64,000 nt of DNA from Nocardia spumae (GCF_020733635.1 NZ_JAJFZL010000001.1:3348001-3412000), one strand, 5' to 3'; positions 24,434 to 33,055 are shown, counted from the first letter of the stretch. Numbers and translations are program-made. Notes: generated by a model not told the origin, from the letters alone.

Positions 24434-25432
24434 ATGAAGATCGCGATAGTCGGTTGTGGCGCAATGGGCTCGATCTACGCCGGTAAGCTCGCCGCCGCCG
24501 GCAACGATGTCCTGGCCGTCGTCCGCGGGCAGGAGACCGCCGAGCAAATCTCCCTGCACGGCATGCGGATCACCGGGCCCGAATCCGATGTGGTGGTCGC
24601 CCTGCGCGCCGCTGTGGCTCCCGTAGAGGAGATGGATCTCGTCGTGCTCGCCGTGAAGGCCGCCGACGTGGCTGTCGCCGCGCGAGCCGCGCTGCCGCTG
24701 CTCGGCGAGGCGACCCCCGTCCTGACCATCCAGAACGGCCTCGGATCGGCGGATACGGTGGCCGGGATCGTCGGGGCGCATCGCGTCGCGGTGGGCATCG
24801 CGAGCGGTTTCGGCGCCTCACGCCGCGGGCCCGCCCACGTACACCACAACGCCATGAGCGCGATGCGGTTCGGCGCTTACTCCACCCTCGATCACGCGAT
24901 CGCGGAGAACATCTCCGCCGTCTGGCGGGACGCGGGTTTCGATGCCGCCGCGGCGGCCGATATCGCCGCGATGCAGTGGGAAAAACTGATCTGCAACGTC
25001 GCCTACAGCGCGCCGTGCGCATTGACCGGCATGACCGTCGGCGAGGTCATGGACGACGCGCGGATGGGACCCGTCAGCCGCGCGGCCGCCACCGAGGCGT
25101 GGACCATCGCCCGCGCATCCGGCATCGCGATAACAGTGACGGACCCGATCGAACACGTGCGAGCGTTCGGCGCCCGGATGCCGGCCGCCAAACCGTCGGC
25201 ACTACTCGATCACGAGGCGCGGCGGGTCAGCGAAATCGACGTGATCAACGGCGCGGTGCCCAGCCAGGCGAGACGGATCGACCTCGAGGCGCCGGTGAAC
25301 TCGACGTTGACCGCCCTGGTGAAGTCCATCGAAAGTCGGTGGGAACACGGCCCGACGGCCGTACGCGGCGGCGTGGGCAGGGGTGATTCCGGGATGCACA
25401 GCGGTGCTCAGGAGCAGGCCGCCGGGGCGTAG
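24434..25432 (+). CDS. ketopantoate reductase-like dehydrogenase (PanE/ApbA)
   Basis: The 332-residue product begins with the NADP motif MKIAIVGCGAMGSIYAGKLA, has LVVLAVKAADVAVAARA and TIQNGLGSADTVAG, and carries the catalytic Lys in AAMQWEKLICNVAYSAP. The EIDVINGAVPSQARR motif and the following N/S residues match the C-terminal domain. Placed in a catabolic operon, it more likely reduces or oxidises a 2-keto/2-hydroxy acid of that pathway than serves pantothenate synthesis. The last 25 residues are poorly conserved and end the operon. Confidence 0.83.
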   Translation: MKIAIVGCGAMGSIYAGKLAAAGNDVLAVVRGQETAEQISLHGMRITGPESDVVVALRAAVAPVEEMDLVVLAVKAADVAVAARAALPLLGEATPVLTIQNGLGSADTVAGIVGAHRVAVGIASGFGASRRGPAHVHHNAMSAMRFGAYSTLDHAIAENISAVWRDAGFDAAAAADIAAMQWEKLICNVAYSAPCALTGMTVGEVMDDARMGPVSRAAATEAWTIARASGIAITVTDPIEHVRAFGARMPAAKPSALLDHEARRVSEIDVINGAVPSQARRIDLEAPVNSTLTALVKSIESRWEHGPTAVRGGVGRGDSGMHSGAQEQAAGA

Positions 25433-25586
25433 CGAGGTCGGCGAACGAGGCCCGTATTGTCCGCCGACCAGTCCCGCGCCCGGTGGCGATATCCACGGAC
25501 ACGCTGAGGAACCGGGCCCCTGTCGCACTGAATTCCCATGGCTCGAAGGGGACGAATCGCGCGCTCTCGCGGTCATAATCGACTCT

Positions 25587-26273
25587 ATGCGTCGCACCGA
25601 TCCGACCAGCACCAACAATGCTCGCCCGGTTGTTTCGCTCGCTGCCGAAGTGCCGCGGGTGGGGTCGTTCAGGTTCTGGTTCGCGACGCGGCGCTGGGAG
25701 TGGGCGGAGGAGGTCTACCGGATGCACGGCTACGCCCCGGGCGAGGTCGTGCCGACCACCGAACTGCTGCTGGCGCACAAGCATCCCGACGACCGCGACG
25801 AGGTCGCCAAGACCATCGCACGGGCGATCGAGCTGGGGGAATCCTTTTCCAGCCGGCACCGCTTCGTCGACACTGGCGGTGGGGTCCATCAGGTGCTGGT
25901 GGTCGCCGACCGCATCTACGACGACAGCGGCACGGTCACCGGCACGACCGGCTTCTATATCGATCTGACCGACACCCTCGCCGAGACCGAACGCGTGACC
26001 CTGTCCGCGATGCTTCCCGATGTCATCGAACACCGGGCGGTGATCGAGCAGGCCAAGGGGGTGTTGATGTACATCTACCGAATCAGTTCCACGCAGGCGT
26101 TCAAGGTGCTGGCTTGGCGTTCACAGGAAACCAACACCAAACTCCGCGACCTGGCGGCCCAGCTCGTCGACGACCTCGCGGAGGCGCCGGCACTGCAACC
26201 GGATGCTGTCACCGCCTTCGATCATTTGCTGCTCACCGCCCACACCCGCATACCCGGCACCGGGTGGCGCTGA
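25587..26273 (+). CDS. PAS-ANTAR RNA-binding antiterminator regulator
   Basis: The 228-residue product has an N-terminal PAS fold (WEWAEEVYRMHGYAPGEVVP, HPDDRDEVAKTIARAIELGE, then TGTTGFYIDLTD). A C-terminal ANTAR domain follows (AVIEQAKGVLMYIYRISSTQ, then AFKVLAWRSQETNTKLRDLA). PAS-ANTAR proteins bind paired hairpins in nascent RNA and prevent termination, often in stress or secondary metabolism. No histidine kinase partner is adjacent. The ATG at 25587 is used; a longer frame from 25383 overlaps the previous gene. Confidence 0.85.
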   Translation: MRRTDPTSTNNARPVVSLAAEVPRVGSFRFWFATRRWEWAEEVYRMHGYAPGEVVPTTELLLAHKHPDDRDEVAKTIARAIELGESFSSRHRFVDTGGGVHQVLVVADRIYDDSGTVTGTTGFYIDLTDTLAETERVTLSAMLPDVIEHRAVIEQAKGVLMYIYRISSTQAFKVLAWRSQETNTKLRDLAAQLVDDLAEAPALQPDAVTAFDHLLLTAHTRIPGTGWR

Positions 26274-26387
26274 TCGGGCCGTGGGCATCGCTCGATCAGC
26301 GGGCGGTGTCGTTCGCCTTCGAGGGGGTAGTCGACCACGTGCAGGCGATGCCCGAAACAACACGGTTATCCCGACAGGAGGTATGTG

Positions 26388-26714
26388 ATGCCGAAGGAAT
26401 GGACCGCGAAACAGGAACGCGAATACGAGCACATCCGCGAATCGGAGAAGTCTCGCGGTGCGAGCGACAAGCGGGCCAAGGAGATCGGCGCGCGGACTGT
26501 GAACAAGAACCGTGCCCGGTCCGGCCAGTCACGCAGCGCCAGCCGATCCTCGGTCCAGGACCTCTCACCGCAGCGCCGGGGCGGGAAACGCTCGCATTCC
26601 GGTGCGCAGGGTCCCACCTACGACCAGCTGTACAACGAGGCTCGCCAGCGCAATATCGATGGCCGTTCCAAGATGAACAAGTCTCAGCTCGCCCACGCTC
26701 TCGGTCGCGACTGA
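26388..26714 (+). CDS. small basic 'plasmid stabilization'-type protein
   Basis: The 108-residue protein has an N-terminal MPKEWTAKQEREYEHIRESE then KSRGASDKRAKEIGARTVNK, a low-complexity Arg/Ser middle (SPQRRGGKRSHSGAQG), and a C-terminal LYNEARQRNIDGRSKMNKSQ segment like Rho-N/SAP helices. It is widespread on bacterial chromosomes despite its name and is probably a nucleic-acid-binding stress protein. ACAGGAGG precedes the ATG at 26388; the ORF could also be read from GTG 26385. Confidence 0.8.
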   Translation: MPKEWTAKQEREYEHIRESEKSRGASDKRAKEIGARTVNKNRARSGQSRSASRSSVQDLSPQRRGGKRSHSGAQGPTYDQLYNEARQRNIDGRSKMNKSQLAHALGRD

Positions 26715-26755
26715 CTCGGCGTTCGTCCGGGTCGGTGAATTCGCCGCCGCCGACA

Positions 26756-26788
26756 CCGCCGGCGCAGCGTGCGCGCTGACGCCGGCGG
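26756..26788. terminator. bidirectional terminator hairpin
   Basis: The outer arms CCGCCGGCG and CGCCGGCGG (9 bp) and the inner arms CAGCG and CGCTG enclose the loop TGCG, with one bulged A. It lies between the convergent ends at 26714 and 26797 and can terminate both. Confidence 0.75.
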
Positions 26789-26796
26789 GCGGACGG

Positions 26797-27582
26797 TCAC
26801 TGCGGCGGGTGTGCGCAGCAGTCGTGCGGTGTTTGCCGCTGTCCGCGGCCGGCGACACCGCCGTCGATGGCGGTGGCGACGCGATCCAGCCAGTCCGTTC
26901 CGGTCTCGTCGACTGCGGCGGCGTATCCGTCGTTCCAGTTCCACCACTCGTAAGGCGGTGTCCGAGGGTAGCCCTCGGGCGAATCCTCCCAGTTCTCCTG
27001 TCGTCCGAGGGCCGTCATGTCCAGGTAGCTCCAGGTGTTTCCGAAGGACTCGTCGCCACGCCGGTTGATGAAATACGTGCGATAGACCCGGTCGCCCTCG
27101 CGGATGAAGGCGTTGGTGCCGTGCCATTCGTCGACGCCGAAGTCCACGTCGAACTGGTCGGTGATGGTGTACCAGGGGATCGGTGACCAGCCCATCCGGG
27201 CCTTCACCTTCTCGATCTCGGGTTGCGGTGCGCGCGAGGCGAATGCGAGCGTGGTGTCGCGGGCGTTGAGGTGCGCGAGATTGCCGACGTGGTCGGCGAT
27301 CATCGAGCAGCCGCGGCAGGCGTGATCGGGCCAGCCGACCACGCCGGGCTCGAAGAATGCGCGATAGACGATCAGCTGGCGGCGGCCCTGGAACAGGTCG
27401 AGCAGACTCGCCGCGCCGTCGGGTCCGTCGAACGTGTACTGCTTGTCGACGGCCAGCCACGGCATGCGGCGGCGTTGGGCCGCCAGGGCGTCGTGGGCGC
27501 GCATCACCTCCTTCTCTTGCGCCAGTAGCTCCAAACGCGCTGTCTCCCACTCGTTCACGGAAACGATCGGCGGTGTCTTCAT
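26797..27582 (-). CDS. DUF899 thioredoxin-like protein
   Basis: The 261-residue protein starts MKTPPIVSVNEWETARLELL and has the family hallmarks MPWLAVDKQYTFDGPDG, VYRAFFEPGVVGWPDHACRG followed by CSM, and YWWNWNDGY-like PYEWWNWNDGY. The CRGC pair sits at the thioredoxin-type active-site position. The reaction is unknown. It is the third gene of an ArsR-controlled operon, 28 bp after ArsR. Confidence 0.85.
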   Translation of the reverse strand: MKTPPIVSVNEWETARLELLAQEKEVMRAHDALAAQRRRMPWLAVDKQYTFDGPDGAASLLDLFQGRRQLIVYRAFFEPGVVGWPDHACRGCSMIADHVGNLAHLNARDTTLAFASRAPQPEIEKVKARMGWSPIPWYTITDQFDVDFGVDEWHGTNAFIREGDRVYRTYFINRRGDESFGNTWSYLDMTALGRQENWEDSPEGYPRTPPYEWWNWNDGYAAAVDETGTDWLDRVATAIDGGVAGRGQRQTPHDCCAHPPQ

Positions 27583-27610
27583 CGCGGTGTCCTGTTCGGT
27601 GTCGGATCGA

Positions 27611-27943
27611 TCAGTCTCGATCGAGGATGTTCTTCAACGCGTCGAGCGGGCCGTCCCAGTCCCGCGCCAGCGCGGCGAGGAATTGTTGCGCCACCTGCAT
27701 CGGCGCGGAACGCAATCGGTAACGCACCCGGCGGCGCTCTCCCGGCTCCGCGGTGACCAGCCCGGCGTCGGACAGCAACGTCAGATGTTTGGCGATCGCC
27801 TGGCGGGTGATCGGCAGCCGAGCCGCCAGGTCGGTCGCCGTGGCGGGCCCGGCGGAGGCCAGCGCCGCGAGTATCGCGCGCCGGCTGGGGTCCGCCAGGG
27901 CTACGAAGACCTGCTCGGCAACCGCCTCCTGGTCAGGCCGCAT
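27611..27943 (-). CDS. ArsR family winged-helix regulator
   Basis: The product has about 110 residues: VFVALADPSRRAILAALASA, then ATDLAARLPITRQAIAKHLT, LLSDAGLVTAEPGERRRVRY. It has no metal-binding Cys motif, so it belongs to the non-metal ArsR group usually paired with SRPBCC proteins. The ATG at 27943 overlaps the SRPBCC stop by 11 bp. Its likely operator is the perfect inverted repeat at 28385-28425. Confidence 0.88.
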   Translation of the reverse strand: MRPDQEAVAEQVFVALADPSRRAILAALASAGPATATDLAARLPITRQAIAKHLTLLSDAGLVTAEPGERRRVRYRLRSAPMQVAQQFLAALARDWDGPLDALKNILDRD

Positions 27944-28367
27944 CGAGGTAGTCGGCCAGCTCACCGAGCTCGTTCTGCCACCCGCGGGTGTTGCCCTCGA
28001 ACGCCGCCTTGTAGGCGTCCTCCGCGAGCTGGGCGAAACCGGTCTCGACCACGGTCAGCCGGGTGCCCGCCGCTACCGGCTCCAGCGTGAACTCCACATA
28101 GGTGCGGCGCGGATCTTCCTCGGGAAGCCCGAAAATGTGCCAGGTGAACCCGAATACGTGCGGTTCCTCGACCCGTTCCACCCGCATGTCCGCGGTGTGG
28201 CCTCCTTCGTTCCAGCGCATCCATGCCTTACCACCCGGGCGCAGCTCGATGCCGGCCTCGTTGCCGAACCACGTGCCCAACCCCTCGGCCGTGGTCAGCG
28301 CCGCCCATACCTTCGCCGGCGGGTGCGCCAGCTCGATCGTCCGTTCGATGCGATCGGGAAACCCCAT
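27933..28367 (-). CDS. SRPBCC/AHSA1-domain protein
   Basis: The 144-residue protein begins MGFPDRIERTIELAHPPAKV, then WAALTTAEGLGTWFGNEAGI, and ends in the long helix NTRGWQNELGELADYLDAA. The fold binds hydrophobic ligands; the ligand is unknown. GGAGGTGG precedes the ATG at 28367. It is first in the operon and partner of the overlapping ArsR gene. Confidence 0.87.
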   Translation of the reverse strand: MGFPDRIERTIELAHPPAKVWAALTTAEGLGTWFGNEAGIELRPGGKAWMRWNEGGHTADMRVERVEEPHVFGFTWHIFGLPEEDPRRTYVEFTLEPVAAGTRLTVVETGFAQLAEDAYKAAFEGNTRGWQNELGELADYLDAA

Positions 28368-28384
28368 AACCACCTCCATAGATA

Positions 28385-28425
28385 GCAACTCACTGGTTGC
28401 GATACTATTGCAACCAGTGAGTTGC
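28385..28425. promoter_or_regulatory. perfect 16-bp inverted repeat, ArsR operator
   Basis: The arms GCAACTCACTGGTTGC (28385-28400) and GCAACCAGTGAGTTGC (28410-28425) are perfectly complementary, with a 9-bp AT-rich spacer. The repeat lies 18 bp before the SRPBCC start. As DNA it is a strong candidate site for the ArsR dimer. Each arm also contains an internal GCAAC...GTTGC inverted repeat, so two dimers could bind. Confidence 0.85.
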
Positions 28426-28999
28426 GTCAACCGGCCTGTGGCTCGGCGGTCGACATCGGGGAGTGGTCGAACACAACGGAACCCGCGACATCACCTATCG
28501 CGACCTGATAGCCGAAGTCGACCGGGAGGCAAACGCTTTCACCGTTCGCGGTCGCGCTGCGAGCGCGGGTCGACGATTCAGCTGAGATGCAGCGCCGGTC
28601 CGGTCGACATGAGACCGACGTTACCGACACGGGAAAAGAATCCGAACAGCATCAGTGATGCCCCGGCGAGCGCAACGGCCGAGGTGAAACCGGTCAGTTG
28701 GGCTTGTCTCGAAGGGCGATCACGCGACTTTCCCGGCTACTACCCGTGGCTGCCATTCGAGGAAACGCTGCAACGCTGCCACGACGCCGGAGTGCTGCGT
28801 CTGGGCGTGCGTCACACCTTCTCCCTGATCGTGTCACACCTGGTTCACCGGCAGCGGCGAGCGCGAGTTGCCTCCGTCTGTGGGGTGTGGGGCACGGGAA
28901 TTGTTCAACCTCCAGGCTTCGGGTAGTCGCCGCTTGTGGGCGGGTCGGCGTAGGCAATTCGGCCCGCAGACGATGTCCTCGAGGCACGGAAGGCCCGAC
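28426..28999. other. 574-bp stretch with decayed coding fragments
   Basis: No intact gene is seen. A short acyl-CoA-synthetase-like fragment lies at 28463-28585. Around 28700-28810 a plus frame reads RDFPGYYPWLPFEETLQRCH then DAGVLRLGVRHTFSL. It looks protein-like but has no start, and I cannot assign it. Confidence 0.45.
28463..28585 (+). pseudogene. N-terminal remnant of an acyl-CoA synthetase
   Basis: Forty codons read VVEHNGTRDITYRDLIAEVD, then REANAFTVRGRAASAG before a stop. The first 27 residues match the N-terminal strand and helix of ANL ligases (xGxRxxTYRELxAEVDRxANAF). The downstream part is lost. The assignment rests on a short match. Confidence 0.35.
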
Positions 29000-29521
29000 A
29001 TGAGCAAGTTATTGACCATCTACCTGTCCGACCACTACACCGGTGCGGTGGGGGGCGCGGAGTTGGCCCGCCGCCTGGCCAGTTCGCATCGCGGTAGTCC
29101 CGAAGGTGAGCAACTGCGCGAGATCGCGGACGAGGTGGCGTCCGATCGGGACGCGCTGCGGCAAATCATGGCCGGGCTGGGCATCCGGCCCGCGCTGTAT
29201 CGCCGCCTGGCGGCATGGCTCGGGGAGAAGGTCGCGCGGCTCAAACTCAACGGCCGCCTGCTCCGTCGGTCGCCGCTGAGTTCGCTCATCGAACTCGAGG
29301 CGATGCTCGTCGCCGTCGAGGGCAAGGCCGCCGGATGGCGGCTGTTGCGCGCACTGGCCGAGCACGACGACAGATTCGCCCGCGACCGGCTCGACCAGCT
29401 CGAGCAACGCGCACGCCAGCAGGCCGATATCCTCGAGGAGTTACGACGGACCGTGGGCATCGACGTTCTCACCTCCTCGCCGGATCGAACGAAACATCTT
29501 GTCGCACACGGTAATCAGTGA
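29000..29521 (+). CDS. conserved hypothetical helical protein
   Basis: The 173-residue protein begins MSKLLTIYLSDHYTGAVGGA and continues ELARRLASSHRGSPEGEQLR. It is strongly helical with heptad-like stretches (RLDQLEQRARQQADILEELR) and no membrane segment. The layout suggests a four-helix, ferritin-like bundle, but no di-iron motif is apparent. I do not recognise a function. The start has no strong Shine-Dalgarno (GGAAGG is 8 bp upstream). Confidence 0.7.
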   Translation: MSKLLTIYLSDHYTGAVGGAELARRLASSHRGSPEGEQLREIADEVASDRDALRQIMAGLGIRPALYRRLAAWLGEKVARLKLNGRLLRRSPLSSLIELEAMLVAVEGKAAGWRLLRALAEHDDRFARDRLDQLEQRARQQADILEELRRTVGIDVLTSSPDRTKHLVAHGNQ

Positions 29522-29646
29522 GCATGAGCCGTCCGGGTGCCGTGCCTCGCGGCTGAACCCGCCGAGATGGCGCCCTCGCTCCGCACTCTTTCCGCCGGTC
29601 GGGTGTTCGATGGCATCGACATGGCAGGTGGAGGACATGGAGGGGA

Positions 29647-30609
29647 TCAAGCGCCGCGGGGCGAGGCAGTGCGCTCGTTGTCGGACCGACGGACCGGACG
29701 CGGTCCGGAAGGTGAACAGGCGGCGAAGTGATCCCGAGATCTCGGTCGCCGATCAGCCGCGGCGCGGACGGTGGCCGGTTCGTCGAGGGCCTGCTCCCGC
29801 AGCGTGGTCAGGATGCGGGTGAGTATGCGAGAGACCTGCATCTGGGAGCAGCCGATCGTCGTGGCGATCTCCTGCTGGGTTCTGTTGTCGTAGTACCGCA
29901 GGGTCAGTACTCGCCGGTCGCTGCGGGGGAGTCGGGCGAGTAGTGGCCGCACCGCCGCGGCGTCCTCGAGCAGGCCGTAGCAAGGGTCGATGGCGCCGAG
30001 CCGGTCGGCATGCGACAGCGGAAGGTCGCCGCTGTCGTTGTCGGTGCCGGGGGTGGTGTCGAGGGAGTCGGCGGTGTAGCCGTTGGACGCGATCAGTGCC
30101 TGGGTGATCTCCTCGGCCTCGGCGTCGAGTGCGGTGGCGATGTCGCGAGCGGTGGGGATGTGGCCCAGTTCCTGCATGAGGAGCGGGGTGACGGAGGTGA
30201 TCCTGGCGCGGAGTTCCTTCAGCCGGCGTGGGACGCGGACGGCCCAGCTCTGGTCGCGGAAGTAGCGGCGTACCTCTCCCATGATGGTCGGTACGGCGAA
30301 GGAGACGAATGGGGCGCCCGCCGCGGGATCGAACCGGTCGACGGCGTGCACCACGCCCATGCGCGCGGTTTGTTGCAGGTCGTCGAATTCGATGCCGCGG
30401 CCGGCGTACCGGCGAGCGATATGGTCGGCCAGCGGCAGGCAACGCCCGATGATCTCGTCGCGCAGCGTCGGGCGGTGGGGGTCGGTCGGGTCGAGGGCCG
30501 CGAGTTCGACGAGCCGGGGCTCGATTCCGTCGTAGGGGTCGTGGCCGCGGTTGGCGCGGCGGGCGGACGGTGACGGGGCCGGTCGGATACTGCTGGTGTG
30601 TGCGGTCAC
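29647..30609 (-). CDS. SigF/SigB-family alternative sigma factor
   Basis: The 320-residue protein has region 2 (GIEFDDLQQTARMGVVHAVD, FVSFAVPTIMGEVRRYFRDQ), region 3 (VPRRLKELRARI) and region 4 (LRYYDNRTQQEIATTIGCSQ, MQVSRILTRIL). This is a type III stress/sporulation-type factor. It lacks an adjacent anti-sigma or anti-anti-sigma gene. A basic tail of about 55 residues follows region 4, longer than usual. The start is a GTG at 30609. A 62-residue gene lies upstream on the same strand. Confidence 0.88.
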   Translation of the reverse strand: MTAHTSSIRPAPSPSARRANRGHDPYDGIEPRLVELAALDPTDPHRPTLRDEIIGRCLPLADHIARRYAGRGIEFDDLQQTARMGVVHAVDRFDPAAGAPFVSFAVPTIMGEVRRYFRDQSWAVRVPRRLKELRARITSVTPLLMQELGHIPTARDIATALDAEAEEITQALIASNGYTADSLDTTPGTDNDSGDLPLSHADRLGAIDPCYGLLEDAAAVRPLLARLPRSDRRVLTLRYYDNRTQQEIATTIGCSQMQVSRILTRILTTLREQALDEPATVRAAADRRPRSRDHFAACSPSGPRPVRRSDNERTASPRGA

Positions 30610-30794
30610 GGGGGACTCCTCAGGTGCAGGTGATCGAATCCAGGCGCATCTGTGCGCGCTTTGTCGACATGAGTGCGATGTGCCCGCCCTCGGGTGGGCA
30701 AGCGAGAAGGAACCGGGGCGAGGGCAACGGCGAATTCCATTGCGGGTGGGGATGTGTCATCCCGTTCGGAACGAGTGGGCCGGCGAATAGGGCG

Positions 30795-30983
30795 CTATCG
30801 CGCGCGGCGATTCCGTGCCGGAGCCGGGCTTGGCGGTCGTGCGGCTTCGGTCGGATGATGGCGCATGACCTCGATCCACCAGTCGGCCAGCGGGCTGGGG
30901 TCGGGCCAGCGCACGGCGGGGGGATCCGCGCTTGTCGCGGCGGCGGCAACTTCGCCATGAACGGTATCGGGTGTGTTGTCCAT
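30795..30983 (-). CDS. small hypothetical protein (62 aa)
   Basis: The frame MDNTPDTVHGEVAAAATSAD continues DPSPLADWWIEVMRHHPTEA and ends in a basic tail. AGGAG lies 10 bp before the ATG. The WWIEVMRHHP segment could be an amphipathic helix. It precedes the sigma factor gene by 185 bp in the same orientation. I do not recognise a family. Confidence 0.5.
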   Translation of the reverse strand: MDNTPDTVHGEVAAAATSADPPAVRWPDPSPLADWWIEVMRHHPTEAARPPSPAPARNRRAR

Positions 30984-31269
30984 CGGATCGTTCTCCTGAA
31001 CTACCCGCCGGACGCTGGACTCGCGGTGGCGCCTTCCCGGTGATTTCGACAAGGACCTGTCCGCAGCGACCCGGCGCGTGCGAGGCGGGAGTGCCGGCCG
31101 GAGGGGATTGTCGACATGGCCGGCCGGGCCGCGGAGTATCGGTGAGCCGAATTCTCGGCTGATAGCACCGCCCGATGGGCGGGACGACAATCCCGGCTGT
31201 GGCGATCGTCGAGGCAGTCTGGGCCTGCTATCGCTCCAGTACACCCTGCCCGGAGCGCGAAGTCAACAC

Positions 31270-31281
31270 TGTAGGTCTACA
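31270..31281. promoter_or_regulatory. TGTAGGTCTACA palindrome, distal TetR-site candidate
   Basis: This is the first of three TGTAnnTCTACA-type sites around the two paralogous TetR genes (others at 31459 and 33056). It is 225 bp upstream of the TetR start. Confidence 0.5.
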
Positions 31282-31458
31282 ACCGCGCGCCCTGCGAAAC
31301 CCCGCGTGGCGATGAGATCCGTTCGCTTGCCACGGCGCGCGGGGCCGACCGTGGCCCGCTGTGCTGCCGGTTGACCTCGGTCGCGGTGCGGCGGGATTCG
31401 TCGCTGGTGGCCGGCGGGCTATCGCAAACTGGACGTGACGGTCCGGATCTGTCAACGT

Positions 31459-31470
31459 TGTAGATCTACG
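31459..31470. promoter_or_regulatory. TGTAGATCTACG palindrome before TetR gene
   Basis: The 10-bp perfect core GTAGATCTAC lies 36 bp before the TetR start at 31506. It shares its form with the sites at 31270 and 33056, suggesting autoregulation. Confidence 0.65.
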
Positions 31471-31505
31471 TACGGAATCCGCCCTGAGAACGGAGCGCCT
31501 TCGTG

Positions 31506-32270
31506 ATGGCTGAACCCTCGAGTAGTCGCAGGAAAACCGGGGCCGGTCGCCGGGACAGTCCGGTGACCCGGGCGGTTGTGCTGAGGGCGGCGCTCGCGAT
31601 CGTCGACCGCGATGGGGTCGACGGGTTGTCGATGCGTCGCCTGGCCGAGGCGGTCGGTCGTGATCCGATGGTGATCTACCGACACGTGTCCAACAAGGCG
31701 GCGGTGCTCGATGGTGTCGCGGAGGTGGTGTTCGCCGAATTGTCGGTCGATGCCACGGCCGCCGACTGGGTTGCCGAAGTGCGGCGCGTGGCCCGGGAGT
31801 TCCGGCGCGTGGCGTTGGCGCATCCGCGAGTGGTGCCGCTGCTGGTGACCCGGCCGCTGGCGACGCCGCTGGGACAGCGGCCGCGCGCGGTCGTGCGGCC
31901 GCTGGAGGACATGCTCGCGCTGCTCACGCATGTCGGGTACTCGGTGGTCGACGCGTTGCACATCTATCGAGCGCTGTTCGGGTTCCTGTACGGGCATGTG
32001 CTCAACGAGTTGCAGGAGATCGTGGAACGTCCCGAGGAAACCGATGATCTGCTGCGGCTGGGGTTGTATCGGCTGCCGATCGGTGAGTTTCCGCTCGTCC
32101 GGGGCCTGGCGCCGGTGCTGGCGGACTACGACGGCGCCGTGGAGCTGGAACGCGGGCTCGACATCCTGCTGGCCGGCCTCGCGGCGACGTTGCCTGGACC
32201 GCATCCCGCTACCTCCCGGTCGGGTGAGGCCGTATTACCCGGTCCAGGCGATGCGCCCGCCGCCGGGTGA
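31506..32270 (+). CDS. TetR-type regulator, paralogue A
   Basis: The 254-residue product has an N-terminal HTH (RAALAIVDRDGVDGLSMRRL, AEAVGRDPMVIYRHVSNKAA). A TetR_C-like ligand domain follows (VDALHIYRALFGFLYGHVLN, ELQEIVERPEETDDLLRLGL). It is about 65 percent similar by eye to the convergent gene at 32275, including the long block around FGFLYGH, so the two arose by duplication. GGAG lies upstream and a GTG directly before the ATG is an alternative start. The gene ends 4 bp from its paralogue. Confidence 0.87.
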   Translation: MAEPSSSRRKTGAGRRDSPVTRAVVLRAALAIVDRDGVDGLSMRRLAEAVGRDPMVIYRHVSNKAAVLDGVAEVVFAELSVDATAADWVAEVRRVAREFRRVALAHPRVVPLLVTRPLATPLGQRPRAVVRPLEDMLALLTHVGYSVVDALHIYRALFGFLYGHVLNELQEIVERPEETDDLLRLGLYRLPIGEFPLVRGLAPVLADYDGAVELERGLDILLAGLAATLPGPHPATSRSGEAVLPGPGDAPAAG

Positions 32271-32274
32271 TGGT

Positions 32275-33018
32275 TCAGTCCGGATTCGACGAGCGTGGTG
32301 CAGCCTGGGTGATGGTGGCGGTGAGGCCGGAGAGCAGCGTGTCGAGGCCGCGTTCCAGTTCGGCCACACCGTCGTAGGCCGCCAGCTGTGAGGCGAGGCC
32401 GCGTAGCAGCGGGAATTCGGCTATCGGTAGATGGTGCAGGCCCAGGCGTAGCAGGTCGGTGGTTTCCTCCGGCCGGTCGACGATTTCCTGCAACTCGTTG
32501 AGGATGTGCCCGTAGAGGAATCCGAACAGCGCTCGATAGATGTGCAGGGCGTCGCTGCCGCTGAAGTCGGCCTGGGTGAGCAGGTCGAGAATATGTTCCA
32601 GCGGACGCAGGGTGCCCAGGGGGCGCAGTCCCAGCGGCGTCGCCAGCGGGTGGGTGACCAGCAGCGGCACCGCGTGCGGGTGCGCCACGGCGAGTCGGCG
32701 GAAATCGCGGGCGACGAGGCGTAGTTGGTGGCGCCAGTCGGGATCGGTGGTGTCGACGGTCAGTTGGTCGAGCACGTACTCGGTGACGCCGTCGAGCAGC
32801 GCGGCCTTGTTCGCGGCGTGCCGGTAGAGCGCTGTCGGATCGTGGCCGAGCCGGTTGCCGAGGCGTCGCATGGATAGCCGGTCGATGCTGTCGCGGTCGA
32901 TGATCTCGAGCGCGGCAGCCAGGATGACCGGACGGGTCAGTGGATGGGCACCGTGGTCCGCGGTGACGTCGTTGCGTCGATCCTGTCCGTCGGACGGACC
33001 GGCCCTGGTCTCGTTCAT
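32275..33018 (-). CDS. TetR-type regulator, paralogue B
   Basis: The 247-residue product has an HTH (LAAALEIIDRDSIDRLSMRR, LGNRLGHDPTALYRHAANKA) and the shared C-terminal block SDALHIYRALFGFLYGHILN, ELQEIVDRPEETTDLLRLGL. It converges with paralogue A. The site TGTAATTCTACA lies 38 bp upstream of the ATG at 33018. The longer frame to 33210 runs through that site and is unlikely. Confidence 0.87.
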   Translation of the reverse strand: MNETRAGPSDGQDRRNDVTADHGAHPLTRPVILAAALEIIDRDSIDRLSMRRLGNRLGHDPTALYRHAANKAALLDGVTEYVLDQLTVDTTDPDWRHQLRLVARDFRRLAVAHPHAVPLLVTHPLATPLGLRPLGTLRPLEHILDLLTQADFSGSDALHIYRALFGFLYGHILNELQEIVDRPEETTDLLRLGLHHLPIAEFPLLRGLASQLAAYDGVAELERGLDTLLSGLTATITQAAPRSSNPD

Positions 33019-33055
33019 CACCCGTACCACCTGTCCGATCGCTGTATGCTTACAG

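Larger units (their letters stand above)
30984..31505. other. 522-bp intergenic region upstream of a TetR gene
   Basis: I see no supported gene here. Two TGTAGnTCTAC palindromes (31270 and 31459) lie in the right half. Confidence 0.5.

Noticed and set aside
28686..28820. Protein-like stretch around RDFPGYYPWLPFEETLQRCH
   Set aside because: It has no start, ribosome binding site or recognised domain. I considered an MDR dehydrogenase tail but could not support it.
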